This document shows, piece after piece, positions 18,249-26,803 of a stretch of 64,000 nt of DNA. This stretch comes from Pantoea rodasii. Its GTDB lineage: Bacteria > Pseudomonadota > Gammaproteobacteria > Enterobacterales > Enterobacteriaceae. Position 1 is the stretch's first letter; the number at the start of each line of letters is the position of its first letter. A model generated the notes under the pieces. That model had not been told where the DNA came from and did not search any database. It saw nothing but the letters and a program-made list of their open reading frames with translations. The stretch is from NCBI RefSeq assembly GCF_002095465.1, contig NZ_MLFP01000014.1:1-64000 (forward strand), read 5' to 3'. Both the position numbers and the translations under genes were made by a program.

Positions 18249-19843
18249 GAGGTTCCTCAACAAGAAGCGGCCGCTGCCCCTGCTCGTTGAGCCAGGCACG
18301 CAGCCGATCATTATCCATTGGACGGGCGTAATAATAGCTTGAATCAGCACCACGCCACGCTGTTGCAGGTACTCGAATTGTAACGAGGTTTCCACCCCTT
18401 CACCGAGCACATCCAGCTTGAGTTTGTGGCACAGGTTAATGATGGCATCCAGCACCGGGGTTTCCACATCCATCCCTTCAATCGCATTAATAAAGCCACG
18501 ATCGATTTTCAGGTAATCCAGCGGGAAGGTTAGCAAATAAGAGAGTGAACAGTGGCCGGTGCCGAAGTCATCAATCGCCACCTTCATGCCGTGCGATTGC
18601 AGGTGGCGCAGTTTGCGAGCCACCAGTTCGCCATCATCAATCAGGCTACGTTCGGTGAGTTCCAGCGTGACCACCATTTGCTTGTCTTTGATCCGACGGG
18701 CAAAGCGCTGAATATCCTGCACAAAATCGGCATGTTGCAAATGTTCTGCCGCCACGTTCAGGCCGATGTGGAAACCGGGCTCGACCTGCCAGCTCTGAAT
18801 ATCTTCCGCCATCAAATCCAGCAAATGCTGGGTGAGCGGGACAATCACGCCTTCCGCTTCTGCGTGGCTGATAAAAATATCTGGGCGGATCATCTCCCCA
18901 TTCGGCAATTGCCAGCGTAACAAGGCTTCCGCGCCTTTGCAGCGCTCGATCTCAGTACTGTAAACCGGCTGGTAGTGCACCGAGAACTGACGATTACGGA
19001 TGGCGCGGCGAATTTCATCGCCCCATGAAATGCGGCGGCGCAGCCAGTTGGCGGTCAGCACCATCAACAGAATGGAGAAAATCGCCGCCATTGGCAGGAA
19101 GATAAACAGCGCCTGACGCCAGGCTTTCAACAGTTCGGAGGCGGGCACCGTGACATTAACGCTAATCGGGTAGCGGCTGGATTCGGCCTGATAGGGTTCA
19201 CTTTTCAGGTACAGCTCGGGTTCGATTTCGGCAGGGCCGCTGGTGATCGGCGCGCCGCCGCTAAAGCGCAGGCTCATCTGGTAGCCGCGTGACTCACCAA
19301 TCGCATGCATAAAGTCCATCAGATACTGGCCGTCAATCACCGCCCAGAACCCGGTGGTATCCGGCAACTGGCGCACAAACACCACGGCAGGGCGATTCGG
19401 CACACCGAAAGTGCCACGAATCGAGATGCTCCACCAGGCTTTGCCGGTGATCGGCGGCGGTTGCATCATCATCTGCGTCAGAGTGCCATTAGCTAGCCCA
19501 AAGGCCGATGAGCAACTGATGTTCTCACCGCTCAGTAATCCGACCGAGCGAAAATAGGCGTTCAGCGTGCCCGCACGCTGCAGCTGGTCTTCGATTTTGT
19601 CACAAGGCTGATAATGGAACTGACGCAGCTGGGTGATCATATCCCAGGCGTTATCGCTCATCTTTTCGGCTTGGGTGATCAATGAGTTGGCGGTGGATAT
19701 CTGCTGCTGGCTGACCGTGTGCCGCGCTTCAATGGCTGTACAAAGGATGCCCAGTACCAGAGGTAATAACCCGGCACAGACAATTAACAGCCAGCCAAAA
19801 TCGCGATTTCTTTTTGCGGAGGCACCTGACTTTCCTCGGTCAT
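18223..19843 (-). CDS. Membrane CSS-motif EAL cyclic di-GMP phosphodiesterase (two frameshifts)
   Basis: After adding one base at each of two sites (A-run 19811-19815; 18337-18339) this is a 540-residue enzyme. It would have an N-terminal membrane helix (FGWLLIVCAGLLPLVLGIL), a periplasmic CSS-type sensor domain (DNAWDMITQLRQFHYQPCDK onward), a second helix (about 185-210) and a C-terminal EAL domain. Catalytic signatures are present: EALLRW, GLNVAAEHL, LELTERSL, DDFGTG, LKIDRGFI and GEGVET, so it should hydrolyse cyclic di-GMP. The second indel removes the QGYYYARPM end. The ATG at 19843 was inferred from the corrected frame; no good ribosome-binding site is seen. Confidence 0.8.
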
Positions 19844-20063
19844 TTTTAGCAGCAGATGAGGGCTAAGCTGCGGCGTCAGCAGCATAACACTTCCAGGGGC
19901 CGTGCATGTTAGCGTTTTGATTTTGCGCTGAACTGACTCAGGTCAATTATCGGTGCCGCTTTGCGTTAATTGACAATGTTTTGCCGTTATTGGCATTTCC
20001 CAGCGGGAAAAGCGCTGTGCCACGATGTTGGGAAAGCATATTGACCTGAAATGAGGAGCGAAA

Positions 20064-20828
20064 ATGAGCACTGAAACCCTGGATGTGGCGTCCCTGCGGC
20101 AGCGGATTAGCGAAGGAGAATGGCAGGCGCGCGTTAAGCTGGCGCAGGCCTATCATCTGGCGGCGAAACTACGCTGGACCGACCATATTTACACCCATTT
20201 CTCTTTGCGTGTTCCGGGCGATCAGCCCCATTTTCTGATTAACGCGTTTGGCCAAACCTTCGATGAGATCTCAGCGGAAACGCTGGTGAAAATCGACATC
20301 GACGGCAATATCATCGATGACCCTACCGGGCTTGGCATCAATCACGCCGGATTTGTCATTCACAGTGCCATTCACCGTGCGCGTCCGGATGCGCATGCGG
20401 TGCTGCACACCCACACCGCAGCAGGCATTGGCGTTTCAGCTCAGCGCAATGGATTGCTGATGATTTCCCAGCACAGCACCCGTTTTCATAAGCGCCTTGG
20501 CTATCACGATTATGAAGGTATCGCGCTGGATCTCGACGAGCAGCAGCGCATCGTGGCCGATCTTGGCGATCTCAATGCGTTGATCCTGCGCAATCACGGC
20601 TTGCTGACCAGCGGTGGCAGCATCGAAGAGGCGTTTTACAACCTCTATTACCTCGAACGGGCCTGTCAGGCGCAGTTAGCGGCACAGTCAGGCGGTGCGG
20701 ATTTGATCATCCTGCCTGATGCGGTCTCCGAGAAAGCGGCACAAGCCTTCGACAACAGCATCCGTAACCACAAATATCAGCTGCACTGGGATGCTTACAT
20801 CCGCCAGCTCAATCGCAACGCACTCTGA
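20064..20828 (+). CDS. Class II aldolase/adducin family protein
   Basis: The 254-residue protein belongs to the zinc-dependent class II aldolase/adducin fold (fuculose-phosphate aldolase relatives). Metal-ligand histidines are visible in VLHTHTAAG (about residue 115) and in ILRNHGLL (about 178). Many members of this subgroup have unknown reactions, and I cannot assign one. The ATG at 20064 follows GAGGAGCG. Nine bases separate it from a periplasmic binding-protein gene, so the two form an apparent operon. Confidence 0.85.
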   Translation: MSTETLDVASLRQRISEGEWQARVKLAQAYHLAAKLRWTDHIYTHFSLRVPGDQPHFLINAFGQTFDEISAETLVKIDIDGNIIDDPTGLGINHAGFVIHSAIHRARPDAHAVLHTHTAAGIGVSAQRNGLLMISQHSTRFHKRLGYHDYEGIALDLDEQQRIVADLGDLNALILRNHGLLTSGGSIEEAFYNLYYLERACQAQLAAQSGGADLIILPDAVSEKAAQAFDNSIRNHKYQLHWDAYIRQLNRNAL

Positions 20829-20837
20829 GAACGCCCG

Positions 20838-21785
20838 ATGAAATGGCTGAAACCGGTAGTTTCGACGCTGTTGCTGTGCGCGGCGTTTAGCAGTCAGGCG
20901 TCACCTGACTTGAGTAAAGTCACTTTGGTGCTTGGCGATCAGGCACGCAATCTGCGCTCGTTGATTGAGGCCGCAGATGTGATGAAGGATGCGCCGTATC
21001 AATATCGCTGGGCGAATTTCCAGGGCGCGGCGCCGCTGTTTGAAGCACAGCGTGCGGGCGCGGTTGATACCTCCTACGCCGGGGATCTGCCGGTGCTGAT
21101 GGCGGCGTCCGGCGGCGTGCCGTTAAAGATCATCGCCACCAACGTCGGCGATGCCGGGTCGAACGGCGTGATCGTCCCAGCGGATTCCCCGATCCACAGC
21201 GTGAAAGATCTGGCCGGAAAGGAAGTGGTGGTGTCATCGGCGCGCGGCAGCATTTCGCAGCATCTGCTGTATGAGGCGCTGGAAGAAGCGCAGGTCAAAC
21301 GCGATGCGGTGCCAGTGCGGTTTGTGTTGCCTACCGATGCCAGCGCGGCGTTTAATTCCGGGCAGATTGCCGCCTGGGCCACGTTCGATCCCTATCTGGG
21401 GATTGCCGAGCAGCACGGTGCGCGCCTGCTGCGCGATGGCAAAGGGCTTACCACCGCGCTGTCGTTTGTCACCGCCACGCAAAGCTCGCTGGACGATCCC
21501 GCTAAGCGCGCCGCGATAGTTGATTTCACGCATCGCCTGGCGAAAGCCCGTGAATGGGCGCTGGAACATCCGCAGCAGTACAACGCGGTTTATGCCCAGC
21601 TAACGCGGCTCTCGCCGGAGGATGCGCAGAAAATTACGCCGCGCATTTCACACGGTATTCGTGGCGTAACGGCAGAAGACGTGGCGAAGGTGCAGAAGGT
21701 GTCGGATTTGTTTAGCGAGCTGAAGATTTTGCCGAACAAGGTCGATGTGCAAGCGATTACCGATAACAGCGTGTTTAGGCAATAA
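20838..21785 (+). CDS. SsuA/TauA-type periplasmic substrate-binding protein (orphan)
   Basis: The 315-residue protein is a solute-binding component of the aliphatic sulfonate/nitrate/taurine type. It starts with a signal peptide (cleavage near SSQAS, residue 22), and shows the family pattern: GDQARNLRSLIEA, then GAAPLFEAQRAGAVDTSYAG (ligand site region), then AWATFDPYLG. No permease or ATPase gene follows, which is odd for an ABC component. It must borrow a transporter encoded elsewhere or have another role. It is coupled to the class II aldolase gene. Confidence 0.85.
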   Translation: MKWLKPVVSTLLLCAAFSSQASPDLSKVTLVLGDQARNLRSLIEAADVMKDAPYQYRWANFQGAAPLFEAQRAGAVDTSYAGDLPVLMAASGGVPLKIIATNVGDAGSNGVIVPADSPIHSVKDLAGKEVVVSSARGSISQHLLYEALEEAQVKRDAVPVRFVLPTDASAAFNSGQIAAWATFDPYLGIAEQHGARLLRDGKGLTTALSFVTATQSSLDDPAKRAAIVDFTHRLAKAREWALEHPQQYNAVYAQLTRLSPEDAQKITPRISHGIRGVTAEDVAKVQKVSDLFSELKILPNKVDVQAITDNSVFRQ

Positions 21786-21795
21786 GCGCCAACCC

Positions 21796-21888
21796 GGCGC
21801 GATGAATCGCGCCGTTACACTTATGTGCACATCAACTTGCGCGAAGCCTCTCGCCGCGACGCTGATTTGCACATGCTGTAGCGGCGCA
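21796..21888. repeat. GTAGCGGCGC-type palindromes downstream of yhhT
   Basis: GGCGCGAT and ATCGCGCC arms (21796-21813) followed by GTTAC, and a facing partial copy GTAGCGGCGCA (21878-21888), lie between the convergent genes. The same unit flanks yhhT on its other side. Confidence 0.55.
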
Positions 21889-21900
21889 AACCCCTGGCTA

Positions 21901-22947
21901 TTAACGCGGACGCGATCCCGGTCGCCCGTTGCCTAGCATAATAGCCAATCGGCTGCCGCCTGGTGTGGTCTCCATTAATATCTTGGTGACGCTGGTCAAT
22001 GGCACCGACAGCAGCATGCCCACCGGCCCCAGTAGCCAGCCCCAGAAAATCAGCGACAGGAACACCACCAGCGTGGAGAGCCCCAATCCGCGCCCCATCA
22101 ATTTGGGCTCCAGCATGTTGCCAAACACCATATGGATGGCACCAAACAGCGCGGCCACAAACATCGCATCGTAAACCCCGTTGAGCACCAGCGCCTGAAT
22201 GAACGGTGGGATGCCTGCAATAATTGGCCCGATGTTGGGGATGAAGTTGAGAATAAACGCCACCACGCCCCAGAACAGCGCGAACTTCACGCCAATCAGT
22301 TCCAGCGCCAGCCATACGGCGATGCCGGTAATGACACTCACCAGCGTCTTCAACGCCAGATAGTGCGTCACACCTTTCAACGCTTTGTGTAATCCGGCAA
22401 TACGGATTTGTGGGTTGACCATCGCGTTGCGCATTTTGTACGGCAGGTGACGTACTTCGAACAGCATGAATACCACGGTGAGGATCAGCAGCAGCACGTT
22501 AGTCATGGCACCGGAAAACTGTTTCAGCAGCGTGGTGGCCATGTCCATCATCACGTTGGGGTCGAGTCGCGCGGCTAAGGCTTCCGTGGAGATGTTGATA
22601 TGAAAGCGTGCGGCGAAATGTTGAACCACCGCGAGCTTCTGCTCCAGCATGCTGCGAATTTGCGGATAGGTATCGCTGAAGTCGCTGGCCGAACTGGCCA
22701 TCACGCCAATCAGCAGCAGAATGACGATGAAGATAACCGTTATTACCAGGGTGATTGCCAGGCTGCGTTTTACGCCCCGGCGCATCAGAAGGGTCACCAG
22801 CGGATTCAGCACAACTGCCAGAAAGCTGGCAAGTAAGAAGGGCACCAGGATCTCTGACGCGGCGCGAATGCCCGCCAGAATAATCACCAGCATGGCCAGT
22901 TTGACTAATATGTTTTGGCCAATTTTTTCCTGGGGCAGGTTGTTCAT
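21901..22947 (-). CDS. yhhT: AI-2E family transporter YhhT
   Basis: YhhT is a polytopic inner-membrane protein of the PerM/TqsA (AI-2 exporter) family; its own substrate is not established. The 348-residue protein has E. coli YhhT's length (349), with about eight hydrophobic helices and the conserved segments FMLFEVRHLPYKMR, LKGVTHYLALKT and GWLLGPVGMLLSVPLTSV. The ATG at 22945-22947 follows AGGAGAG. In E. coli it lies next to yhhS; here an ABC operon separates the two. Confidence 0.92.
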   Translation of the reverse strand: MNNLPQEKIGQNILVKLAMLVIILAGIRAASEILVPFLLASFLAVVLNPLVTLLMRRGVKRSLAITLVITVIFIVILLLIGVMASSASDFSDTYPQIRSMLEQKLAVVQHFAARFHINISTEALAARLDPNVMMDMATTLLKQFSGAMTNVLLLILTVVFMLFEVRHLPYKMRNAMVNPQIRIAGLHKALKGVTHYLALKTLVSVITGIAVWLALELIGVKFALFWGVVAFILNFIPNIGPIIAGIPPFIQALVLNGVYDAMFVAALFGAIHMVFGNMLEPKLMGRGLGLSTLVVFLSLIFWGWLLGPVGMLLSVPLTSVTKILMETTPGGSRLAIMLGNGRPGSRPR

Positions 22948-23060
22948 TCACTCTCCTGAGTCATTAAAAGCTCTGAAGAGTGTAGTTGAACGAAAGTAAG
23001 TGATTGTTTGTTTAGGATTAAGCGAAACGCGTTGCATGCGTTTTTCGGCAAGGGGGCTGT

Positions 23061-23129
23061 GTATCGCGCATTAAATTGCGCCGCTACGGGTATGTGCAGC
23101 TAATTTGTAGCGGCGCGATTCATCGCGCT
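23061..23129. repeat. GTAGCGGCGC-type palindrome pair upstream of yhhT
   Basis: Two inverted copies of the unit face each other: 23061-23087 (ending GCCGCTAC) and 23107-23129 (starting GTAGCGGCGCGATTCATCGC). They can fold into separate hairpins or one long one. The pair lies just past the ABC permease stop on the minus strand, and may act as a transcription end. Confidence 0.6.
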
Positions 23130-23131
23130 AA

Positions 23132-24784
23132 CTATTTCCCCTGGCGCTGCATCAGCGCGGTGGCGCCCAGCATCAAGGTCAGGCTGGCCAGCAGCGTCAA
23201 GGTCGCCATCGCCATGCCTTGCCCCACCGAACCCTGCTCGAACTGCCGCCAGATAAAGATCGCCACGGTTTGTGTGCCAGCGGGTGCCAGCAGCAGCGAT
23301 GTCACCAGCTCGCGCGAGGCCACGGCAAACACCATCATCATCGCTGCCAGTAAACTGGGGGCGACCAGCGGGAACACAATCAAGCGCAGCGCCTGCAAAC
23401 GTGACGCGCCGTGCACGCGTGCCGCCGGTTCCAGCGTCGGGGCCAACTGGCGCAGCGCACTGCTGACATAGCGCACCGGCCACGGCAACAGCAGGCAGCT
23501 GTAGGAAAGCAGCAGGATAAACAGGGTGTTGTACGGTGAAACTGGCCAGAAGCCGCGGTTCCACAGCAAAATCAAACCGACGCCGACCACCACGCCGGGC
23601 ATCGCCGCAGGCAGCAACGCCAGACCATCCATCATCGCCAGCAAACGCGTTTTGCCTTCTGACACGCGCCAGGCGATCAGGAATCCGAGCAAGCCGGTTA
23701 ATAGTGCCGCGCCCAACGCCAGGCCAATGCTGGTGGAGAACGCCGCCAGCGCATCCCCTTGCTGACTGAACAGCGCACCGAAGTGGCGCAGCGTCAGGTT
23801 ATCCAGATGCAGTCCGCCGGAAAGTGTATTGAGCAATCCACTGAGCGTCATCGCGCCGAGCGGCAGCACCACGGCGAGTAAAACGGTAAGGATAAACGGC
23901 AGCAGCATCAGCGGTAGCCAACGTCCTCCCTCGGCCAGTTCCTGCGCCACCGGTTTGCCGTTCACTGCCGTCACATCGCTGCTGCCGGTCAGTTTGCGTT
24001 GCAGGAACCAGGCGGTCAGCGCCACCAGGCTCAACATCAATGAGAGCGAGGCTGCTCCCGGCAAGTCAATTGGCCAGTCCGCCAGTTTGGTTTCGATGCC
24101 GACGGTCATCAGCGTCAGATGTGCCTGAGTACCGAGCGCCGCAGGCACGCCGTACTCCTCAATCGCCAGCGTAAACGCCAGCAGCACGCCGCCCGCCAGC
24201 GCGGGTAAGGTCAGCGGCAGGGTGATCTGGGCGAAGGCGCGCCACGCCGATGCACCGTGCACGCGGGCTACCCAGGCGAGGCGTTGTCCGCTCGCCATCA
24301 GCGAACGCGACACCGCAAAATAGACCACCGGGAAGATATTCAGCGTCATCACCAGAATCATGCCGGTACTGCTAAACAGCAGGCTGTCGAGGTTGATGCC
24401 GGTGAGCTGTTGCAGATAGCCATTGCGTTGCAGCGCCAGCGTCCACGACAGCGCCACGATATAAGGTGGGGTGAGAAAGGGGATCAGGAACAGCAGATCC
24501 CACAGAACCGCACCCGGCAAGCGGCACAGGCCGCGCAGTGCGCCGAGCGGTAAGCCCAGCAGCAAACTGCACAGCGCCACGCCACCGCCGATTTTCAGCG
24601 TGCCCAGCCACATCGGCGCCAGTTGGGGATCCTCAAACAGTGCCGGTAACGCACTGAAGGCCCCCCTCCAGCTACCCTCGCCAAACTGCGGAAACAGCGC
24701 CTGCAGCACAATAAACAGCAGCGGCAGCGCCACCAGCAGTATCAGCGCCAGCAAAATCAATCCATTTAGGGCACGCGACATCAT
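23132..24784 (-). CDS. Fused ABC permease (Fe3+/AfuB-SfuB type)
   Basis: The 550-residue inner-membrane protein is a tandem duplication of the ABC permease domain, as in FbpB, SfuB and AfuB. Each half carries an EAA-like loop that contacts the ATPase: ARVHGASAWRAFAQITLPLT (about 172-195) and EPAARVHGASRLQALRLIVF (about 455-480). About 12 hydrophobic helices are visible. It is the third gene of a minus-strand operon, four bases after the binding-protein stop. It should work with the two preceding gene products. Confidence 0.9.
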   Translation of the reverse strand: MMSRALNGLILLALILLVALPLLFIVLQALFPQFGEGSWRGAFSALPALFEDPQLAPMWLGTLKIGGGVALCSLLLGLPLGALRGLCRLPGAVLWDLLFLIPFLTPPYIVALSWTLALQRNGYLQQLTGINLDSLLFSSTGMILVMTLNIFPVVYFAVSRSLMASGQRLAWVARVHGASAWRAFAQITLPLTLPALAGGVLLAFTLAIEEYGVPAALGTQAHLTLMTVGIETKLADWPIDLPGAASLSLMLSLVALTAWFLQRKLTGSSDVTAVNGKPVAQELAEGGRWLPLMLLPFILTVLLAVVLPLGAMTLSGLLNTLSGGLHLDNLTLRHFGALFSQQGDALAAFSTSIGLALGAALLTGLLGFLIAWRVSEGKTRLLAMMDGLALLPAAMPGVVVGVGLILLWNRGFWPVSPYNTLFILLLSYSCLLLPWPVRYVSSALRQLAPTLEPAARVHGASRLQALRLIVFPLVAPSLLAAMMMVFAVASRELVTSLLLAPAGTQTVAIFIWRQFEQGSVGQGMAMATLTLLASLTLMLGATALMQRQGK

Positions 24785-24788
24785 CTAT

Positions 24789-25760
24789 TTACTGCCCGAA
24801 CAGCGCGCCAAAGCGCTTCAGCACCGCCGAGCGCTCGCTGCTGCCATCGCTATTCGCGGGCAGCAGTTTGATCTCGGTGAACAGCGGACGCTGTGCTTTG
24901 ATATCGGTACGCGCGGGCATCAACCAGGCTTTAGCCACTTGCTCCTGGCCTTCATCCGACAGCACATAATCAACGAACTTTTTCGCGTCATCAGCATGCT
25001 GGCTGCTCTTGAGAATCATCATCGGACGCGGCGCGACCACGGTGCCGTTCTCCGGGAAGATCACCTTCACGCTTTCGCCCTGCGCAATGTTGTTATAGGT
25101 GACGTAATCCACCGCACCAAACACTGCCGCTTTCGCGCCCTGCAACACTGGTGTTACCGCCTGAGCGTTGGGGCCGCTCATTACCATGCCGTTGGCTTTC
25201 AGCTGGTCAAACAGCTGCCAGGCTTTTTCGCCTTCGCTGTTTTGCAGGCCAATCAGCAGATCGAGTGAAGCTCCGGACAGCGCTGGATCGGGAGTCGTCA
25301 CTTTGTCTTTGAACGCGGGCGCGGTGAGATCCTGCCAGGTTTTCGGTTCTGGCGTGTCGCTTTTGGTGTTCCACACGATGCCAAGCGCCGAAATGCCCTG
25401 TGCCACATAGTTTGCGGTTTTGAACTGCTCTGGCACTTTCGTCGCGTTGGCGCTTTCGTACGGCAGCAGCCAGCCACGATGTTGCAGATCTTCGGCGGTA
25501 TCCCACGAGGCAGAGATCAGCACATCGGCTTGCGGATTGGCCTGTTCAGCTTCCAAACGCGCCATCACTTTACCGGTGGTGGCCTGGAAGATATTCACTT
25601 TAATACCGGTTTGCTTTTCGAATCCGGTGGCAAGACTTTTTGATAGCGAACCCGGACCAGCGGTGTACACCGTCAGTGCCTGGGCGTCGTTGATCATCAT
25701 AGCGGAGGTCAAAATCATCGCGCTGATGGCTCCTGTTTTAACTGACTTGAGAGATGGCAT
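24789..25760 (-). CDS. ABC transporter substrate-binding protein (COG1840, Fe3+/AfuA type)
   Basis: The 323-residue periplasmic protein starts MPSLKSVKTG with a signal peptide (cleavage near AQA, residue 28), followed by LTVYTAGPGSLSKSL. It resembles the ferric/AfuA-type binding proteins. The adjacent tyrosine pair that binds iron in FbpA proteins is not seen at the expected place (AVDYVTYNNIAQ), so the ligand may be something other than free ferric iron. The start at 25760 has AGGGGACC upstream and overlaps the ATPase gene end by 23 bases, showing tight coupling. A long in-frame extension upstream is not credible. Confidence 0.87.
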   Translation of the reverse strand: MPSLKSVKTGAISAMILTSAMMINDAQALTVYTAGPGSLSKSLATGFEKQTGIKVNIFQATTGKVMARLEAEQANPQADVLISASWDTAEDLQHRGWLLPYESANATKVPEQFKTANYVAQGISALGIVWNTKSDTPEPKTWQDLTAPAFKDKVTTPDPALSGASLDLLIGLQNSEGEKAWQLFDQLKANGMVMSGPNAQAVTPVLQGAKAAVFGAVDYVTYNNIAQGESVKVIFPENGTVVAPRPMMILKSSQHADDAKKFVDYVLSDEGQEQVAKAWLMPARTDIKAQRPLFTEIKLLPANSDGSSERSAVLKRFGALFGQ

Positions 25761-26448
25761 TGCGGTCCCCTGAGAGGTGAGTAACGGAAACAATCTGGCC
25801 CTGTGCCAGGTGAATAATGCGGTCGGCGAGCGTGTTGGCTTCCTCGCGGTCATGCGTGACGTAAACAGCGGTAATGCCCGCGCTGCGCAGTAAATCCGCC
25901 ATGGTGTGCACCAGGGTTTCGCGCAGATCGCGGTCAAGATTGGAGAGCGGTTCGTCGAACAACAAAATCGCGGGTTTGGCGACCAGAGCACGGGCGAGGG
26001 CGACGCGCTGCTGCTGTCCGCCAGAGAGCAACGCCGGTTTGCGATCGCCAAAATCAGCCAGGCCAACCTGCGCCAGTGCGGCGTCGGCTTGTTCACGGGA
26101 AGCGGCTTTCTTCACACCGCGCATGCGCAGTGGGAAGGCGACGTTTTGCGCCACGGTCATGTGCGGCCACAGGGCGTAATCCTGAAACACCATGCCGAGG
26201 TTGCGGCGTTCCGGTGCATCGCAATGGCGGGCAGAGGCGACACAGCGATCGCCAATCCACAATTCGCCTTCGCTGGGCTGCAGCAAACCCGCCAGCAGTT
26301 TTAGCAGCGTGCTTTTGCCACAGCCGCTCGGGCCGAGCAGCGCAAGGATTTCGCCTGCGGGAATGGTCAGGGAGAGATCGTGCAGAATCGTCAGGTTATT
26401 CACTGACCATCTGAGATTTTTCAGTTCGATAGGCACGGCATGCGTCAC
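25738..26448 (-). CDS. ABC transporter ATP-binding protein
   Basis: The 236-residue ATPase has Walker A GPSGCGKST (about 40), the signature LSGGQQQRVALARAL (about 143), Walker B ILLFDEPLSNLD and the switch His (YVTHDREEA). It lacks the extra C-terminal regulatory domain of longer FbpC-like ATPases. The start is taken as GTG at 26448, preceded by GGAGGTGG; longer frames give an unrelated N-terminus. It is the first gene of the three-gene transporter operon. Confidence 0.88.
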   Translation of the reverse strand: MTHAVPIELKNLRWSVNNLTILHDLSLTIPAGEILALLGPSGCGKSTLLKLLAGLLQPSEGELWIGDRCVASARHCDAPERRNLGMVFQDYALWPHMTVAQNVAFPLRMRGVKKAASREQADAALAQVGLADFGDRKPALLSGGQQQRVALARALVAKPAILLFDEPLSNLDRDLRETLVHTMADLLRSAGITAVYVTHDREEANTLADRIIHLAQGQIVSVTHLSGDRNAISQVS

Positions 26449-26803
26449 TGGCCACCTCCGGTAACGGAGTAGCACTGTGGCACGCGCGCCTGACAGCAAA
26501 TCAGGAGCATCATTAATTTTCCTCAATACCCTAAATAATTCGGGTTGTAGCAAGGCGGCAAGCGTGTGAATCCCTCGGAGCTGACTAAAGTCAGTGACTG
26601 GGGTGAGCACGCGAAGCCAACGCCGCTACGGCACGAAGTATGCCGGGTATATCCTCTTTGGGATTTAGTGGGCGCGAGTGTAAGTGGGTGATATGACGAA
26701 ATGATGACCATAAATTAGGGCGATCGCCGGATGCAGTGCGCGGGAAAAGGCGTATAGTTAGCCTTCTATACAAATATTTAGTCACCCACGAGCGCAATCA
26801 CTC
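26449..26803. other. Gap between ABC operon and yhhS
   Basis: This 355-base region holds one ERIC element (listed separately), and the divergent promoters of the ABC operon and yhhS. No gene is supported. Confidence 0.5.
26526..26653. repeat. ERIC element
   Basis: About 128 bases match the enterobacterial repetitive intergenic consensus: the end ATACCCTAAATAATTCGGGT, the centre GACTAAAGTCAGTGACTGGG and the far end GCCGGGTATA. It lies between the ABC operon and yhhS. Confidence 0.85.
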
